From positions 65,422,079 to 65,486,078 of the forward strand of contig OY829327.1 in assembly GCA_963691655.1 (NCBI GenBank): 64,000 nucleotides of DNA. Reading direction: 5' to 3'. Shown piece after piece: positions 33,749-45,552 of this stretch. The notes beneath the pieces are model-generated. The model ran no database searches. It was not told the origin of the DNA and was given only the letters and a program-made list of their open reading frames with translations. Numbering within the stretch: position 1 is the first letter of the stretch; every line of letters begins with the position of its first letter. The DNA is from Toxonevra muliebris (lineage: Eukaryota; Arthropoda; Insecta; Diptera; Pallopteridae). A program made the position numbers and the translations under genes.

Positions 33749-36309
33749 TTTTTTTATTAAATGCACTTAAGGCAAATCTCTTTGCGGTGCTTTTAAAAAG
33801 TAGTAGGGTAACTGGTCACTAAAGCGGGTCGGTCCCCATACAAAAAAAAAAGTTTGAAAAGTATGCATTTTTATTTCTCTAAATTAAAGCCCTTGAATAA
33901 CCATTAAATTCTTGCCCAATAAATGTTCAATTAAATCCATAAACAAATATGCAATTCTAATTTACATTATTTCTCATAATATTCAATTGTTCATACATAT
34001 GTCAGCAATTTTTAGCGTAAGTTATTAAAAATAAAAAATATCCGGTTCTTTAAGGTAAAATATTTTAGGTACTAGAGAGCTGCACAAGTGAGTACGGCAT
34101 CGTACGAGTACATGTATAAATACGCATTTGACGAATACAACGATGCCTTCATGTACTCGCATAATCGTCTATGCATTTACGAGTAGTAATCGGCATCGAG
34201 GCATCGCATGATTTTTAATCGGCATTATCACAGAAAACTAACTTATACAAACTAATTTTATTTTATTTTTCATTTGCATTTAAAGTTGTTATTTGAGCAG
34301 TCGGTCCAAAGAAATTCCATACAAATGCTTAACTGAAGAAAATTAACAGATTTTTCATATGAATGCATTTAAAAATTATTTTATTGTAAATTTTGTTTTT
34401 TAATTGAAGTATTTTATTTTATTGATTTTAATGTAAATACTAAAATAGGAAATAATTAATTTATTCACAAAAATTAAATCGATTAGAATAAAAGTACATT
34501 TTATTAATTTTAATGTAAATGGAAAAATAGTGAAATAATTAATTTATTTTTGCTGTCACTGTAAATTACAATTGGTTTCAATTTGATATTTTCCTAAGCA
34601 ATATAGAGCACACGATCATCTACATGGATTTGCATTGATTGAATTTGCAAAGAAGAGCACGTAATAAACATTTACTAATGAGTAGGGCAAGGAATTCCAT
34701 GCAAATGCATGTTTTTACTCAAAATTGAAATGGACAGGTTATCTTTACGAATCATTTGATTTCCTTTAATCGTTAGTGCATATTATAAATGTATTTTTTT
34801 GGGTAACTGTGCATATTTTGCAATAAATGCATGATTTCACATATTTTTTATTTTTTTTGATTTACATATTTTTAATAATTTTGATAACTTTTTAGTGAGC
34901 TGCGAAAACAATTTCAAGTTGACCAGCATTTGGAAAGCCTTAAACATAAAGAATTGAAAAACGCGTCCGAAAAAACAATACAGCCTTTGATTACTATCTC
35001 TGCAGCGGCAGGGCTTAAAATATTTTGTTTGGATTTATGCCAAGCTTTTATTTCAGCAGATATTCCATTGTATTTTACAATCCACAATTAAGAAGTTTTT
35101 TGAGAACATATATTAATGAAATCATTCCTCTTGAAACGTCACTGCGCAAAACTTATATCGGCCAAATATATATTCGTTTATTAAAAGAAATTAAGTTCGG
35201 CCTAAAAACCACTTCTTATGGGTTTCCATAGATGAGGCCACATATATGTAAATTTGGAAATTAATGAAGAAAATTGTTCTAGAAACAACTATTCTATAAA
35301 TGAATTTTATGCTCCCATCGTCCGTCTGTTGATGTAGAACGATCATTTTCCTTATACAAACATTTTTTAACCCTCATCAGTCCCCTGTATCCAATATGAT
35401 ACAATCTCAATATATTCAATCAAATATCTTCTATAGTTATTATCCGATTCAAATAAAAAGAGAGCTCGTGTAGTTAATTTTGAGGAGTAATATAACGCTA
35501 TAGAAAACAAGTAGCCGTAATATATGTGCGACACTGTACAAAAAAAAGTTACAAATTGGTCCCTGTGTATCCAATATGATACATATATGCATGTTTATGG
35601 AAATTGTGAAGAAAGTAATTTTTCTTCAGCATCAGATGATGAAGATTTCGATTTTAATCTAAATACAAGCAGTTTAGAAGAAGAAAGCATGAGAAAGACA
35701 AGTGACATTGAAAATTTATAGCAAAATATCCGAGTTGAAATGGCTGCTGACCCAAGCACTGCGTATTTATCAAAGGATAAAACAATTAAATTCTTATGAG
35801 CCAATTGATGTAAATGTTCAAGTTTCATATAGAAATAGTGCTGATATTGCCTCAGGCATGTATTTTGATCTATTTCTTTCCTTTCCTCTGTTATATGCGA
35901 TATAATGATCAAAAATTTCCCGGAATAACTACCATGTGGCGCTCCCACACAGAAAAAAAAGCATAGTCTCATTGACAAAAAAACAGGTTGAACTGACAAA
36001 ATTTTTGTTAATATAGCGTCAATAGAAAGTGGCTGTCAGTTTGACAAAAATACAAAAATAAATTGTCGTTATCAATCTGACAAAATGTTTGTCGAAATGA
36101 TAAATTTAATTTTTCAAACCAACAAAAACTTTTAGTCACTTTGAAAATACATTTTGTTAAATTGAAGAAATATTGTTGTCGATTAGACATGTTATTATTG
36201 TGGATCCAACAAATTTAATTTTTCATACTTACAAAAACTTTTGGTCAATTTGAAAATATATTTTGTTGAGTTAAAAAATGATTTGTGTCAATGAGACAAA
36301 TTCCCAACA

Positions 36310-36549
36310 GGGAAGTAGACAATGCATTACGACCGTAATTGAATAAATAATAAATAAAAGTTTTATTCATTACCAAATAATGAAAAAAATAATTAATGAC
36401 ACATTACTTTCCTAGGACATCAATGGATTATTTTTTACACGGCTAGGAAAGTAATATGTTATCAATTATTTATTCCATTATTTGGCAATGAATAAAACTT
36501 TTGTTCATTATTTATTCGATTACGGTCGTAATGCATTGTCTACTTTCCC
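36310..36549. mobile_element. 240-bp foldback MITE
   Basis: Two ~107-bp arms (36310-36417 and 36443-36549) are near-perfect reverse complements, sharing GTAGACAATGCATTACGACC and AAAAGTTTTATTCATT, with a ~25-bp loop. It lies inside the 4.1-kb element and is the innermost level of the nest. Confidence 0.85.
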
Positions 36550-36831
36550 GTTCCGTTGTTATTTCGTTTATTTCGTTGTTGCTTAAACAATGAACAGTTT
36601 TTATTTTTAAATACATACAATAATAAATTTACATTTAATGAATCTTTCATTTATAAAATTTTTTGAGAAACTAGATAAAGAAAAAAAAATAGGAAATAAT
36701 AATAATATACTTCTTATAAAACAAAAAAAATGTAAATAACAATTATTCAGCATTTATGAACAAATTAATTAATTATTTTCCAATTCAAAAATAATTTTGC
36801 TCAATTGAGGATTATTTCTATCATATTTTGT

Positions 36832-37530
36832 TTAAATTTTATAAAAGTGTTTTTGCAAAAACTGCCAAACCGAAATAGATGCCAATGGGTATCTCAAATT
36901 AAAAACTTGAAAAATCTTGAAACATATATCCACTGCCTTTAAAAATGAAAGAAACTTAAATTTTATTCCATCGATGTATACTAAAATTTCTCGAGGGTGC
37001 ATTATTGACCCTGTAATTGTTAAAAATGGTTGTATTGGCTCCTTTTTTTCAATGGACTTTTGTAGCTGTCTTTCGATTTCCTCAATCGTATTTCCCAACA
37101 TTACGAACGAATTTTGGGAATCTTTAATAGAGAATCTGCGATGTTCTTTTTTGTCATTCTTTACTGTAACAGATTTTTGTCTTGGTATGAGGACAGCATG
37201 AAGCAAATACAACACTGTAGCAAAACGACCATCTGTATTTAAAGTAATACAATTTTAAAGCTCAATAAATTTGCTTTAAATGTGAAATATACTTACTTTC
37301 ATATATGTTCTGAAGCTCTTTGAGTAAGGACAAACTAGCAGGATCCTTAATTTTCCTCTCCTTCTCGTATTGTCACTCCGTGGAAAGGCTGTAGATATCA
37401 ATCTAAAAGGAACAAAACGACTACAATTCAAAGTACTAAAACATACATTTACTTGTAATAAGATCATTATTTTTTTGCTTTCATCTATGCATTCTGGACT
37501 ATCGGTAAAGCACCAATTGCACAAAACTAA
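36832..37530 (-). pseudogene. Unrecognised spliced reading frame in the 4.1-kb element
   Basis: The minus strand has two coding stretches joined by a small intron (donor AAA|GTAAGT near 37296, acceptor AATACAG near 37243). Splicing joins L-L-K-E-L-Q-N-I-Y-E to N-G-R-F-A-T-V-L-Y. The downstream ~135 residues are rich in conserved-looking segments (E-E-I-E-R-Q-L-Q-K-S-I, H-P-R-E-I-L-V-Y-I-D-G-I-K-F, L-R-Y-P-L-A-S-I-S-V-W-Q-F-L-Q) and end at 36832. An in-frame TGA precedes the block Q-Y-E-K-E-R-K, so it looks newly inactivated or misread there. Function unknown. A transposon-borne gene is the simplest reading. Confidence 0.5.
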
Positions 37531-39760
37531 CTACCTGAGTAACTAGGTACATTGCAACACCGTTTAAAGACATACATACTGCACATTTGAATTTTGGCGA
37601 AGCAACTTATCTCCACGTACAAAGTTTCATCTTTTCTTTTTCATTCGAAGCATTTTTGCATCTGTAATCTCTATATATCCTGTCTTTATAGTTCAAGAGT
37701 TATAACTTAAACTGAAAATACTAGAAATTTCACGACAAAAGCAGCAAAGGGTCGAAATGAAAAAGGGGAAAATCTTGTATGTCGAGATAAGATGTTTTTA
37801 TTTTCGGAAGTCCTCAAATATGTACATGCTTATTGATGATTAGTTAGACGTTTTTGATCAAATAAATAGAAAAGGATGGAGGACCGATAATTCGCTCTAT
37901 TTATAAATAAAAAGGAAAAAAACAAAGCACATAAATGGCAACTCCAGTGCAGTCGCTGGAGCTCTCACTCATCTTTTCAACCAATTTTAAAAATCAAAAT
38001 GTTTCAAAATCATCCCTGGCATTGTTTTATACTTAAACAATAAGTAGGTAAGAAAACGAGGCCCGAGTGTAGGAGCTGTGACCATTGTTTTTAGTTATTA
38101 CATTTTCCTATGCCAATTTGAAATTACACTACACTTTTTTCTCTATTACTATGACACACTACACTTTTCTGAAATTTCACAATAACAGCACTGGGCAGCT
38201 CGTATAATTGCTAATGCAAATTTCTGTTTTTGGTTGAAAGACATGCTGGACATGACGTGAGACAATTTGTTTTCCCCTGAAAAGCGGTCGAAATTTGCAT
38301 TTACACTTACACAAGCTGTCAAAATTTACACTTAAGCGGGCTTTCATTTATGCGCTTTCACACGTATTTGATATGAAAATTCGTGGTCGGTTTTTATTTC
38401 ACAACAAAAAGCAATGTACGTAAGTGCAAATTAAAATATTTCATTGAAATAAATTGTCTTCTTCGTTTCACAACGCAACAAATCACCTTCCATCAAATTA
38501 GCATTTCGCCAAATTTAATAATGGAAGACATTTTGGAAGATTGTAAATCAGTTCTGGATTGGTAGCCAATTTTTAATACTTAGCCACATTCAAAATGTGG
38601 CTAATTATTGGTGCTAAAAATTTTAGCCCCATCTTTGCTTCCAGCACTTTTCTCGTATATTTCTCAAATGCATAATATTTAAGAGTTTGGAGAAACTGAA
38701 AAATTTGCATATTACGGAATTTATAAAGCAAATCAGTCTATTACTATAATTAGTATATTCACCACACAATATGATGCAACCATGCACACATTTCAATAGT
38801 TTTCTAGCGAAGTAAGATTTCGATTTTTGTAAGTATTGATAGGTACTCAATAATTTCTTTGCACTATACTCGTTACCAATAATTTAAAATATGTTTGATA
38901 TCAACTCTTATTGAAATGTATGCAGGATGAAATGTATTAAGGAATTTTACCAAATTTGTGAAACAAATGCATACATGTATTTACATGTATACCAAAATCA
39001 AGCCGAAGAATCAAATACGTAGTACTGAGTACTTGATACTATCTACACCACTATTAATAATTTTTGAAGGTAATGGCACTAAATTTCTTTGACATCAAAG
39101 ACTTTGACAATAATTAGAAAAAAAATTATATTAACACCGTTTAAATAGTACTGCAAAAATGAGCTCGTTCGCTAGAATTTTAGCAAATATCCTGAAATAA
39201 ATAAATTTCTTGCAAATTTTGTTGTGGGGAAAAGTGGTGGAATTTTAAAAAGGATGCCACTTCAAGCACAGTTGAAAAATTGCGTACTAAATATTAAGTT
39301 GCTAATAATTTGCTTATATTTCTATAACTTCATAATTCTAAAACCTTTGTAAAGGTTTTTTCACATAGAAAAATAAAAAACTTTCTAATAAAGAAATCTT
39401 AGTATGATAAAAATAATGATATTCTATAAATATATGCTTATTTGTGTTATATAATTTTTGGATATTTTTGCACAGTTTGTGGTATTTTGAAAATTGGTTA
39501 TGGACAGCATTGCGCGTTTTGTTGAATTCAAACCGAAATTGATTGAAGTAGCTTCGTGTATTTTACCGAGCATTTACATTGTACGAACAAACAAAGAAAT
39601 CTACGTTCGTTAATATTTCAAGGTTAAAGGAAAAATGGCTGAATCGCGCAATGTTCAATTAGTGTTTTGTTATTCTTTAATAATTGATTTTTTAATAACT
39701 TTTTAAACGTTTTTTTAATTCAAGTTTTTTTATTTTTTACATTATAAAAATATTTACATT
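37531..39760. other. Interior of the 4.1-kb element without a recognised gene
   Basis: AT-rich, with short open frames that look random. A perfect small hairpin TTAGCCACATT-caa-AATGTGGCTAA lies near 38580-38604. Nothing else is recognised. Confidence 0.4.
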
Positions 39761-40648
39761 TTTATCTTTTTGACAAAAAAATTTTCAATATGACATATCG
39801 ATAGTTTTGTTAATACGACAAAAATTTTATCGAATTGACAAATAAGATTTGTCATAATGATTAAATTTTTTTCATTTTGACAGAAAAGTTTCAGTTAAAT
39901 CGAATTGGTTTTTTTTAAGTTATATTGATAAAAATTTTGTAACTAACACAAAAAATATTGAAGAATGGATAAATTTTGGTCTTATTAACAAAATATGTTT
40001 GTAAAATTTTAACAAAAAATTTTTTGTCAATTTTAATGGAAATTTTGTAATTTGTTTTTTCAGTGTATCGTCCCGATTTTAGTTCTGTTTTTTTTTTTTG
40101 TTAAGTTGGTGGTCCATCTGTTGTTGATATGTCGAATTCACCTGATTTGGCTCTCTGTGACTTCTTTCTGTTCAATCGAGTTAAAAAACCATTACGGGGA
40201 ACTCGTTTCAGCAGCCGAGAGGAAGTAATGGAAAAATCGCAGGAAGCACCGAATATAAAAAATGTTTCGAGGGTTGGATCAAGCGCTGGGATAAGTGTGT
40301 TGCAGTCGATGGGGATTACTTTAAAGGGGAAAATATAGATATAGGTGAATAAACTTGTATTTTTAATTTTCTGAATAAATTCCGGGAACTTTTTGATCAA
40401 GGTGGTCTATAAAAATATGCGGTGCTTGAAATGGTTTACTGGAATGTGTCTTATTTATACATTTGTAGGTCCAAGAATGAACGCCTACTCTAATATCGGA
40501 ACCTGTGCTTCTTTCTGCATTCTTATTGTAACGTAGTTATGGGACGATGAGAATGGTACAATGTCTCTCAAAAAATTCAAATTGATCCGCAATTGCATTC
40601 GATTCGATGGTAAAATCAATAATTGAAAGTCATTCCAAAATGCCTACA

Positions 40649-40801
40649 CACAGCGGTCTTGAAGCTGCGGCAATTATGATCAAAATGAACCAAACCAAAT
40701 ATTATGCAGAATTGTTCCAAATTCTTTCAGAATCTTAAATTTGGTTGGTTTTGGTTTGGGTTCATTTTGACCATATTTGCCTCTGCTTCAAGACCGCTGT
40801 G
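40649..40801. mobile_element. 153-bp foldback MITE
   Basis: CACAGCGGTCTTGAAGC at the left and GCTTCAAGACCGCTGTG at the right are perfect inverses. The match continues to TCAAAATGAACC / GGTTCATTTTGA. A half copy ending CTGCTTCAAGACAGCTGT lies at ~41119-41140. Confidence 0.75.
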
Positions 40802-41248
40802 AGCCTTGTACTGAAAAAAATACGATATAGGGGCCAAAATGTATGAAATTTTTGCAAATTAAGCGATTTTTTCCAACAGTTTGTTTCAAATTGTTAATAT
40901 TTTCGAAATACGGGGTACGAATTATCGCAATTCTCCTGTATAAAGATTCGTCTACCTAAAAATAAACTCAAAATTAAAAAAAACGATTTTTTTAACTTAA
41001 CTTAACACGGCTTATTTTTATTAAAAATAAACATTTTTAAAAAACTTTTTAAATCCATCTACAATTAATGCTCTATAATATAAAAGTTTTAAACAGAAAA
41101 TACCTGTTGATCATACTTGCCGCTGCTTCAAGACAGCTGTTTACATCATCGCGCGCTCGAAAAATTGTTGAAAATATAAGGCGGGGTTCAAATCTTAATC
41201 TACAGCATTTGGAACCAAGACGAAAAACAGGTCGTTGTTTCATATGCA

Positions 41249-41600
41249 CATGACGACCTAGATAGTGTAATGGTAGTGCACTAGACTTTCATCCGGGAGG
41301 TTAGGGTTCGATTCCCGTCTTGGTCTGTTGGCTAATTCTTATAACCTTCTTATATTCTCTATCGATATGAAGTGTATGAGAATAATAAGTGTACAAGTTC
41401 ACATCTTGGTAGGAAAAGGCAAGGCAAAATCACCGATGTGATAAAAAATTGCCACATCGCCGTTCGGAGTCGGCGTTAAACTGTAGGTCCAACTATGTGG
41501 TATCACAATCGGCCGTTCAGTCCTAAGCGTGTCTCTAGATAGCCATCCCAACCCACCCATGTGTATATAAAAACTATCAAAATATACACTTAGATCGCGG
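41249..41600 (+). mobile_element. tRNA-headed SINE
   Basis: Starts GACCTAGATAGTGTAATGGT (A-box-like TAGTGTAATGGTAGTGC), then GGTTCGATTCCC, an excellent B box. The 5' and 3' ends of the head (GACC and GGTC) can pair, but the anticodon stem pairs badly, so it is a tRNA-derived SINE rather than a tRNA gene. The body has GCCGTTCGGAGTCGGCGTTA then AACTGTAGGTCC, shared with the SINE at 31550. The 3' boundary is approximate. Confidence 0.75.
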
Positions 41601-42423
41601 CATCCACATAATCGAAATAATATGCTAAAACACTAAACTATTCATTTTTCATTTATTTTAATTATAATTTGCCATTAAAAAAACATTAAAAATGTGAATT
41701 GATCTTGAATATTAAACATAATAACTATGCAAATACTTCTAGACACTATATGTGTTGATGTAATTCATTTTTATTAATTGTATCATATATTATACACTAG
41801 GGACCAATTAAGGTAATTTTTTGAGGGACCGATGAGGGTTAAGACCCGATAGGGAAAGTTTTGCATTTCAAAAAAATTGTATTGTTTACGCCAATAAAAC
41901 AATAAATTAAAATTAATCTCATGAGTATTTACATATTTACTTAAATTCGATTTGAGTTAAACTTTTTATGTTCATTTTATATTTTTGTTGCTTTTTATAA
42001 ATTTATTTTATATTTTTTTAAAGTGAATTATTTTAGTCCTTTGTTTGTTAAATTATGTGCATTTTTTTTTGTTTTTTTTTTTTACCGAAAATATGCAATT
42101 AAAAATATTTTTTGTTTTTAATTGCATTTTTTATGTTTTTAGTGCATTTTTTGCAATTTCAGTTGCAATGCCTACGATGCTGAATTTACAGTTACGTATT
42201 TCGTTGATCATCTGGAGCTTTTAATTCTAAATATTGATCTTTTTTTTTGAGCTACAACAAAAAAAAATCGAATTTAATGTAAATTATAATTATAACTTGT
42301 TTGTTTATGGATTTAATTGAACACTTAGTGGGCAAGAATTTAATGGTTTTTTAAGGGCTTTAATTTGGTGAAAAATAAATATGCATTTAGGGGGGTAGAA
42401 CTTTGAGTAACAGACTTCACTAG

Positions 42424-42857
42424 TGAAATATGACTTCGAAGATAAAAAACATCTAGAAAGAATATTGCACTAGTCAAGACGTTTACAACAATATATCATT
42501 TATGAAAATCGGACATTAAATACCAAAGTTATGATGAAAAAATCATTTTGGCTGTTTTTAAGGTGGTCCAAAAAAATTTTTTCTTTTTTTCGGGGTACTC
42601 TCAACATAAGCTTTCAAATAGGGGGCGGACTTTTCAAACTTTTTCTTCGACCCACTCTACTGGTCACACCTGTTGCCTTTCTAAAGTTAAATGGTGTAAG
42701 CACTTATGTAAAATTTTTCACATCTAATAAAATTTCAAACCGACACACAGTGCTTGGACAGTGTACAAAAATCAAAAAAAAATTAGTGATTTAGACAAAA
42801 TTGGTGTCATTTTAAAGGTAAAAGTCTTTAAGGTTTCTTTTAAATAGACTTTCTTCT
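42424..42857. other. Spacer without a gene
   Basis: AT-rich sequence between the hAT shell and the LOA-type LINE. No gene or recognised repeat. Confidence 0.4.
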
Positions 42858-43189
42858 CTTAGGTTAGGTTAGGTTGGAGTGGCAGCCTTCTGCTTGAAAG
42901 CACACTTAAGCACTTTGTAAGGACTCAAAATACTGGAGTTATTTTAACCCCACAATTAAAATGTAACATATGTATGAATATATAAATGAAGTAAAGTATA
43001 TACATACATATTACAGTACGATAAAATATGTAAAAATTAATATGAACAAAACGGTACAACAGAAGGAAAATTAGTATAAAAGGGCATGCATTAAACAGAA
43101 CAAGACACTCAGACTTAGATCGTGGTCTAAGATAGTAACTTGGTGGTTCTATTGTCCTCTATTCGCTAGATTATATGTAATAAACCAAC

Positions 43190-45546
43190 CGATGCGTCCG
43201 CACGGTTTAAGGTTGACCGTCTTTGCAGTAGCTGGCCACCAGAAGACGGATCCATAAAGAAGATAAGGCTCGACCACTGCTGAATAGAGCCAGGAAGTGA
43301 CTCGAGGTTGAAGACCCCATCCTGTTCCTAATGCCCTCTTACAGCAGTAGATAGCGCAAGAGGCTTTCCGTACTCTCTCTGCTATATTAGCTTTCCATTG
43401 AAGTTTAGGATCAAGAATAAGTCCTTAATATTTGACGCGCTTGCTAAGGCAAAGCCATTAATTTTGGGTAGGGCAAAAGTTGGTATTTTATACTTTCTAG
43501 TAAAAAGCATAACCTCTGTTTTGGCAGGATTAACATTAAGACCGAATTCACGGCACCAGTGAGACAGAATGCTAAGTGAGTGATTTAGCCGTTCTGAAAG
43601 AGTAGCAACGTATTTGCGGGTTCTGCGATAGCAATGTCATCTGCATAAGCTATTATTTTGCAGCCGGTTTGGTCTAATCTGTTTAACAGTGTGTTCACCG
43701 CCAGATTCCAAATAAGAGGCAATAATACACCTCCTTGTGGTGTGCACCTATTGACAACCTTTTCGACTTTATCAAATGATGATGATACGTGTTTTAAGTA
43801 GTTGTCCTATAAATCTAACCAGATTAACATCAAGATTAAGATTTATTAAGGCATTAACAGCGTCGGGGCAAGCGTGTATTCTTTGTTGGCAAGTGATTTC
43901 TCAACTTCCTCAATGAGTACATGTAGCGCTGTTTCCACAGACTTCCCTTTAGTATAGGCATGCTGTGGTTTGGATAAAAGAGTGGGATTGATAGAGTTTC
44001 TTATATGAAAATCAAGAACCCTTTCTAATGTTTTTAAGAGAAAGGAGGACAGACTGATCGGTCTGAAGTCCTTTGGGTTGGTATGGGACGCCTTCCCTGC
44101 TTTGTGTATAAAGACTACACGAGCCTCTCTCCAGCTTTTGGGAATGTACGAGAATTTTAGGCAAGCATTATAAATTTGCAATAGCCATGATGTTACGTGT
44201 TCAACCCCTTATTGAATATCCGCGGGAATGATACCATCTGGCCCTGGAGATTTATAGGGACTGAAGGATTTGATGGCCCACTTTAAAAGAGTGTCGGTCA
44301 TTTGGAAAGGGGAGGGGTTACTTAAAGGATGATCGGTCACAGGAGGACTATGATCAACGAAGGTTTCACTCCCCGGAAAATGAGTATTCAGGAGCACCTC
44401 TAAGGTCTCGATTCCAGAAACAGTCCAGTGACCATCAGCTTTTTGGATACAGTCGAGAGCCTTAGGAGTCATATTGAGGAGCTTTCGAAGTCGGCTGGTC
44501 TCGGAAGAGCTTTCTATGCTACCACAGAAGTTCCTCCTAGACGCCCTTTTGGCTTTTCTTATAGCGTTCTTAAGTTCCCTTTGTTTTAATTTAAAGGGAA
44601 ACCAGTCATTAAAAGCCTTGGCTCTATTAAAGAGTCTTCTACATACTTTTCGAAGCTCTGCAATCTCCGAGGTTCACCATAAAGGTTTGGTCTTACCTCT
44701 AGGTTTGGAAGAATTGCATGCCGATTTTGCAGCAGTGTTAAAAAGTGCTGTAATGGAGTTTACCTCTCGATCAATATCGCAGTGGTTATTAATAATAGGT
44801 AGAGCAGGCTGTATGCCAGACTCAATAATGGCACGGAACTCTGTGCAGTCAGTACGCTTCCTATTGATGAGGCTGGTAGCACCTGTAGAGTCTGTAGGAT
44901 CTAGTTTATCAATGGTGAAGTTAATATAATTATGATCAGAAAAGGAGCACTCTTGCGATACACTCCAGTCTTTTAGTAGGTGTGACGAGTGTTCACTTAC
45001 TAGAGTGAGATCGAGAACCTCCCTTCTATTTGAAGTAATGAAGGTTGGCTCGTTCCCCCTATTAGCAATAACTAAGTCATGAGTAAGGATAAAATCAAAG
45101 AGAGATTCACCTCGTTCATTTGTGTCCGTGCTGCCCCACATCTCATGATGGGCATTGGCGTCGGAACCGATGATAACCGGGGTCCGTTTGCGGTTAGCCT
45201 CTGCAACCAGAAGCTTCAACATATCGTGCGGCGGTGATGTACCGTGGTCATGGGCCATGTAGCTGGAGACGATCCAGGTGGCCATGGCGTTGATCACAAT
45301 AACCATGGCCACGTTGTGTTTATCGCTGAACCTGGAGAGCAAAAGAGCGTTAATGCTATTTTTGATAAGGATACAGGATCTCGCTTTACCTTAACCCTCC
45401 ACATACACTGTGCGGTATCCATTAATATTGAGTCCGCAAACCCGGTCATTAACGACCCATGGTTCTTGGACCAGTATGAGCTCCTCTCCTTTTTGAGACA
45501 GGCGGAGGAGCAGGGCTGCAGATGCAGTGATGGAGTGATGGAGTGG
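43190..45546 (-). pseudogene. LOA-type ORF2: endonuclease and damaged RT
   Basis: The endonuclease is complete: L-V-Q-E-P-W-V (catalytic Glu, ~45460), G-S-D-A-N-A-H-H-E-M-W (~45150) and C-S-F-S-D-H-N-Y-I (~44935), with one stop after Y-V-E-G. RT has Y-K-S-P-G-P-D-G-I, F-R-P-I-S-L-S-S-F and Q-H-A-Y-T-K-G-K-S. A deletion after E-Y-T-L removes motif A with its catalytic Asp. Then C-T-P-Q-G-G-V-L and the intact Y-A-D-D (codons 43637-43648) follow in other frames. No RNase H. Inactive. Confidence 0.87.
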
Positions 45547-45552
45547 TGAAGG

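Larger units (their letters stand above)
35948..40066. mobile_element. 4.1-kb element with CACTG-type ends and TTGACAAAA subterminal repeats
   Basis: Bounded by comparing the split mariner with the intact copy: the host sequence jumps from GCGCTCCCA to TCGTCCCGATT. Ends read ACACAGAAAAAA and, on the other strand, ACACTGAAAAAA. About 350 bp at the left and 300 bp at the right are filled with variants of TTGACAAAA/TTTTGTCAA. Inside are a foldback MITE and a minus-strand spliced frame. I cannot assign a superfamily. No clear target duplication. Confidence 0.65.
35903..40405 (+). mobile_element. mariner-derived MITE, split by a 4.1-kb insertion
   Basis: The left end 35903-35947 (ATCAAAAATTTCCCGGAATA, GTGGCGCTCCCA) and the right part 40068-40405 (ending TTCCGGGAACTTTTTGATCA, GGTGG) match the ends of the mariner at 52605-53733. 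Only about 385 bp of mariner remains: both ends plus the last catalytic block reading S-P-D-L-A-L-C-D-F-F-L-F. It is an internally deleted derivative. A TA flank is present at the left only. Confidence 0.8.
35524..40660 (+). pseudogene. piggyBac-type transposase remnant
   Basis: The N-terminal acidic region (S-S-A-S-D-D-E-D-F-D-F) is at 35620-35665, and Y-L-S-K-D-K-T-I-K near 35765-35792. After the mariner-derived insertion, frames near 40440-40640 read M-S-L-K-K-F-K-L-I-R-N-C-I-R-F-D, matching the piggyBac motif ahead of the catalytic core. The catalytic Asp region was not found. Several stops. Confidence 0.7.
35371..41838 (+). mobile_element. piggyBac-like element inserted in the hAT gene
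   Basis: TTAA on both sides (35367-35370 and 41839-41842) and inverted ends CCCTCATCAGTCCC / CCCTCATCGGTCCC. Subterminal TGATACAAT and GGTCCCT motifs recur near both ends. TTAA duplication is diagnostic of piggyBac. The hAT frame reads through precisely when the element is skipped, which fixes the boundaries. Confidence 0.88.
34893..41910 (+). pseudogene. hAT transposase remnant, split by a piggyBac-type element
   Basis: Frames at 34893-35230 give L-K-H-K-E-L, then D-L-C-Q-A-F-I-S-A-D-I-P-L, L-R-S-F-L-R-T-Y-I-N, T-S-L-R-K-T-Y-I, as at the start of the hAT catalytic region. After an internal deletion the C-terminal dimerisation motif S-V-D-V-E-R-S-F-S-L-Y-K-H-F-L appears at ~35320-35368. Reading resumes after the insertion as R-P-D-R-E-S-F-A-F at 41842 and ends with TAA at 41908. 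The catalytic middle is gone. Confidence 0.8.
33812..42423 (+). mobile_element. hAT-type element, outermost shell of a five-level nest
   Basis: Inverted arms of ~130 bp: 33860-33990 and 42270-42400 share AAATTAAAGCCCTT, AACCATTAAATTCTTGCCCA and GTTCAATTAAATCCATAAAC. The exact ends and the 8-bp duplication were not fixed. The arms bracket a hAT transposase remnant. Without the piggyBac-type insert (35371-41838) the element would be about 2.1 kb. Confidence 0.7.

Noticed and set aside
35948..40066. Helitron
   Set aside because: Insertion between A and T suggested it, but the ends do not start with TC or end with CTRR and they form inverted repeats instead.
41249..41325. A functional tRNA gene
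   Set aside because: Good A- and B-box motifs and a closing stem, but the anticodon stem pairs poorly and the sequence continues into a SINE body shared with another copy.
42858..42876. Interstitial telomere (TTAGG)n
   Set aside because: Only about three units, located at the 3' end of a LINE, and flies generally lack TTAGG telomeres. Better explained as the element's tail.
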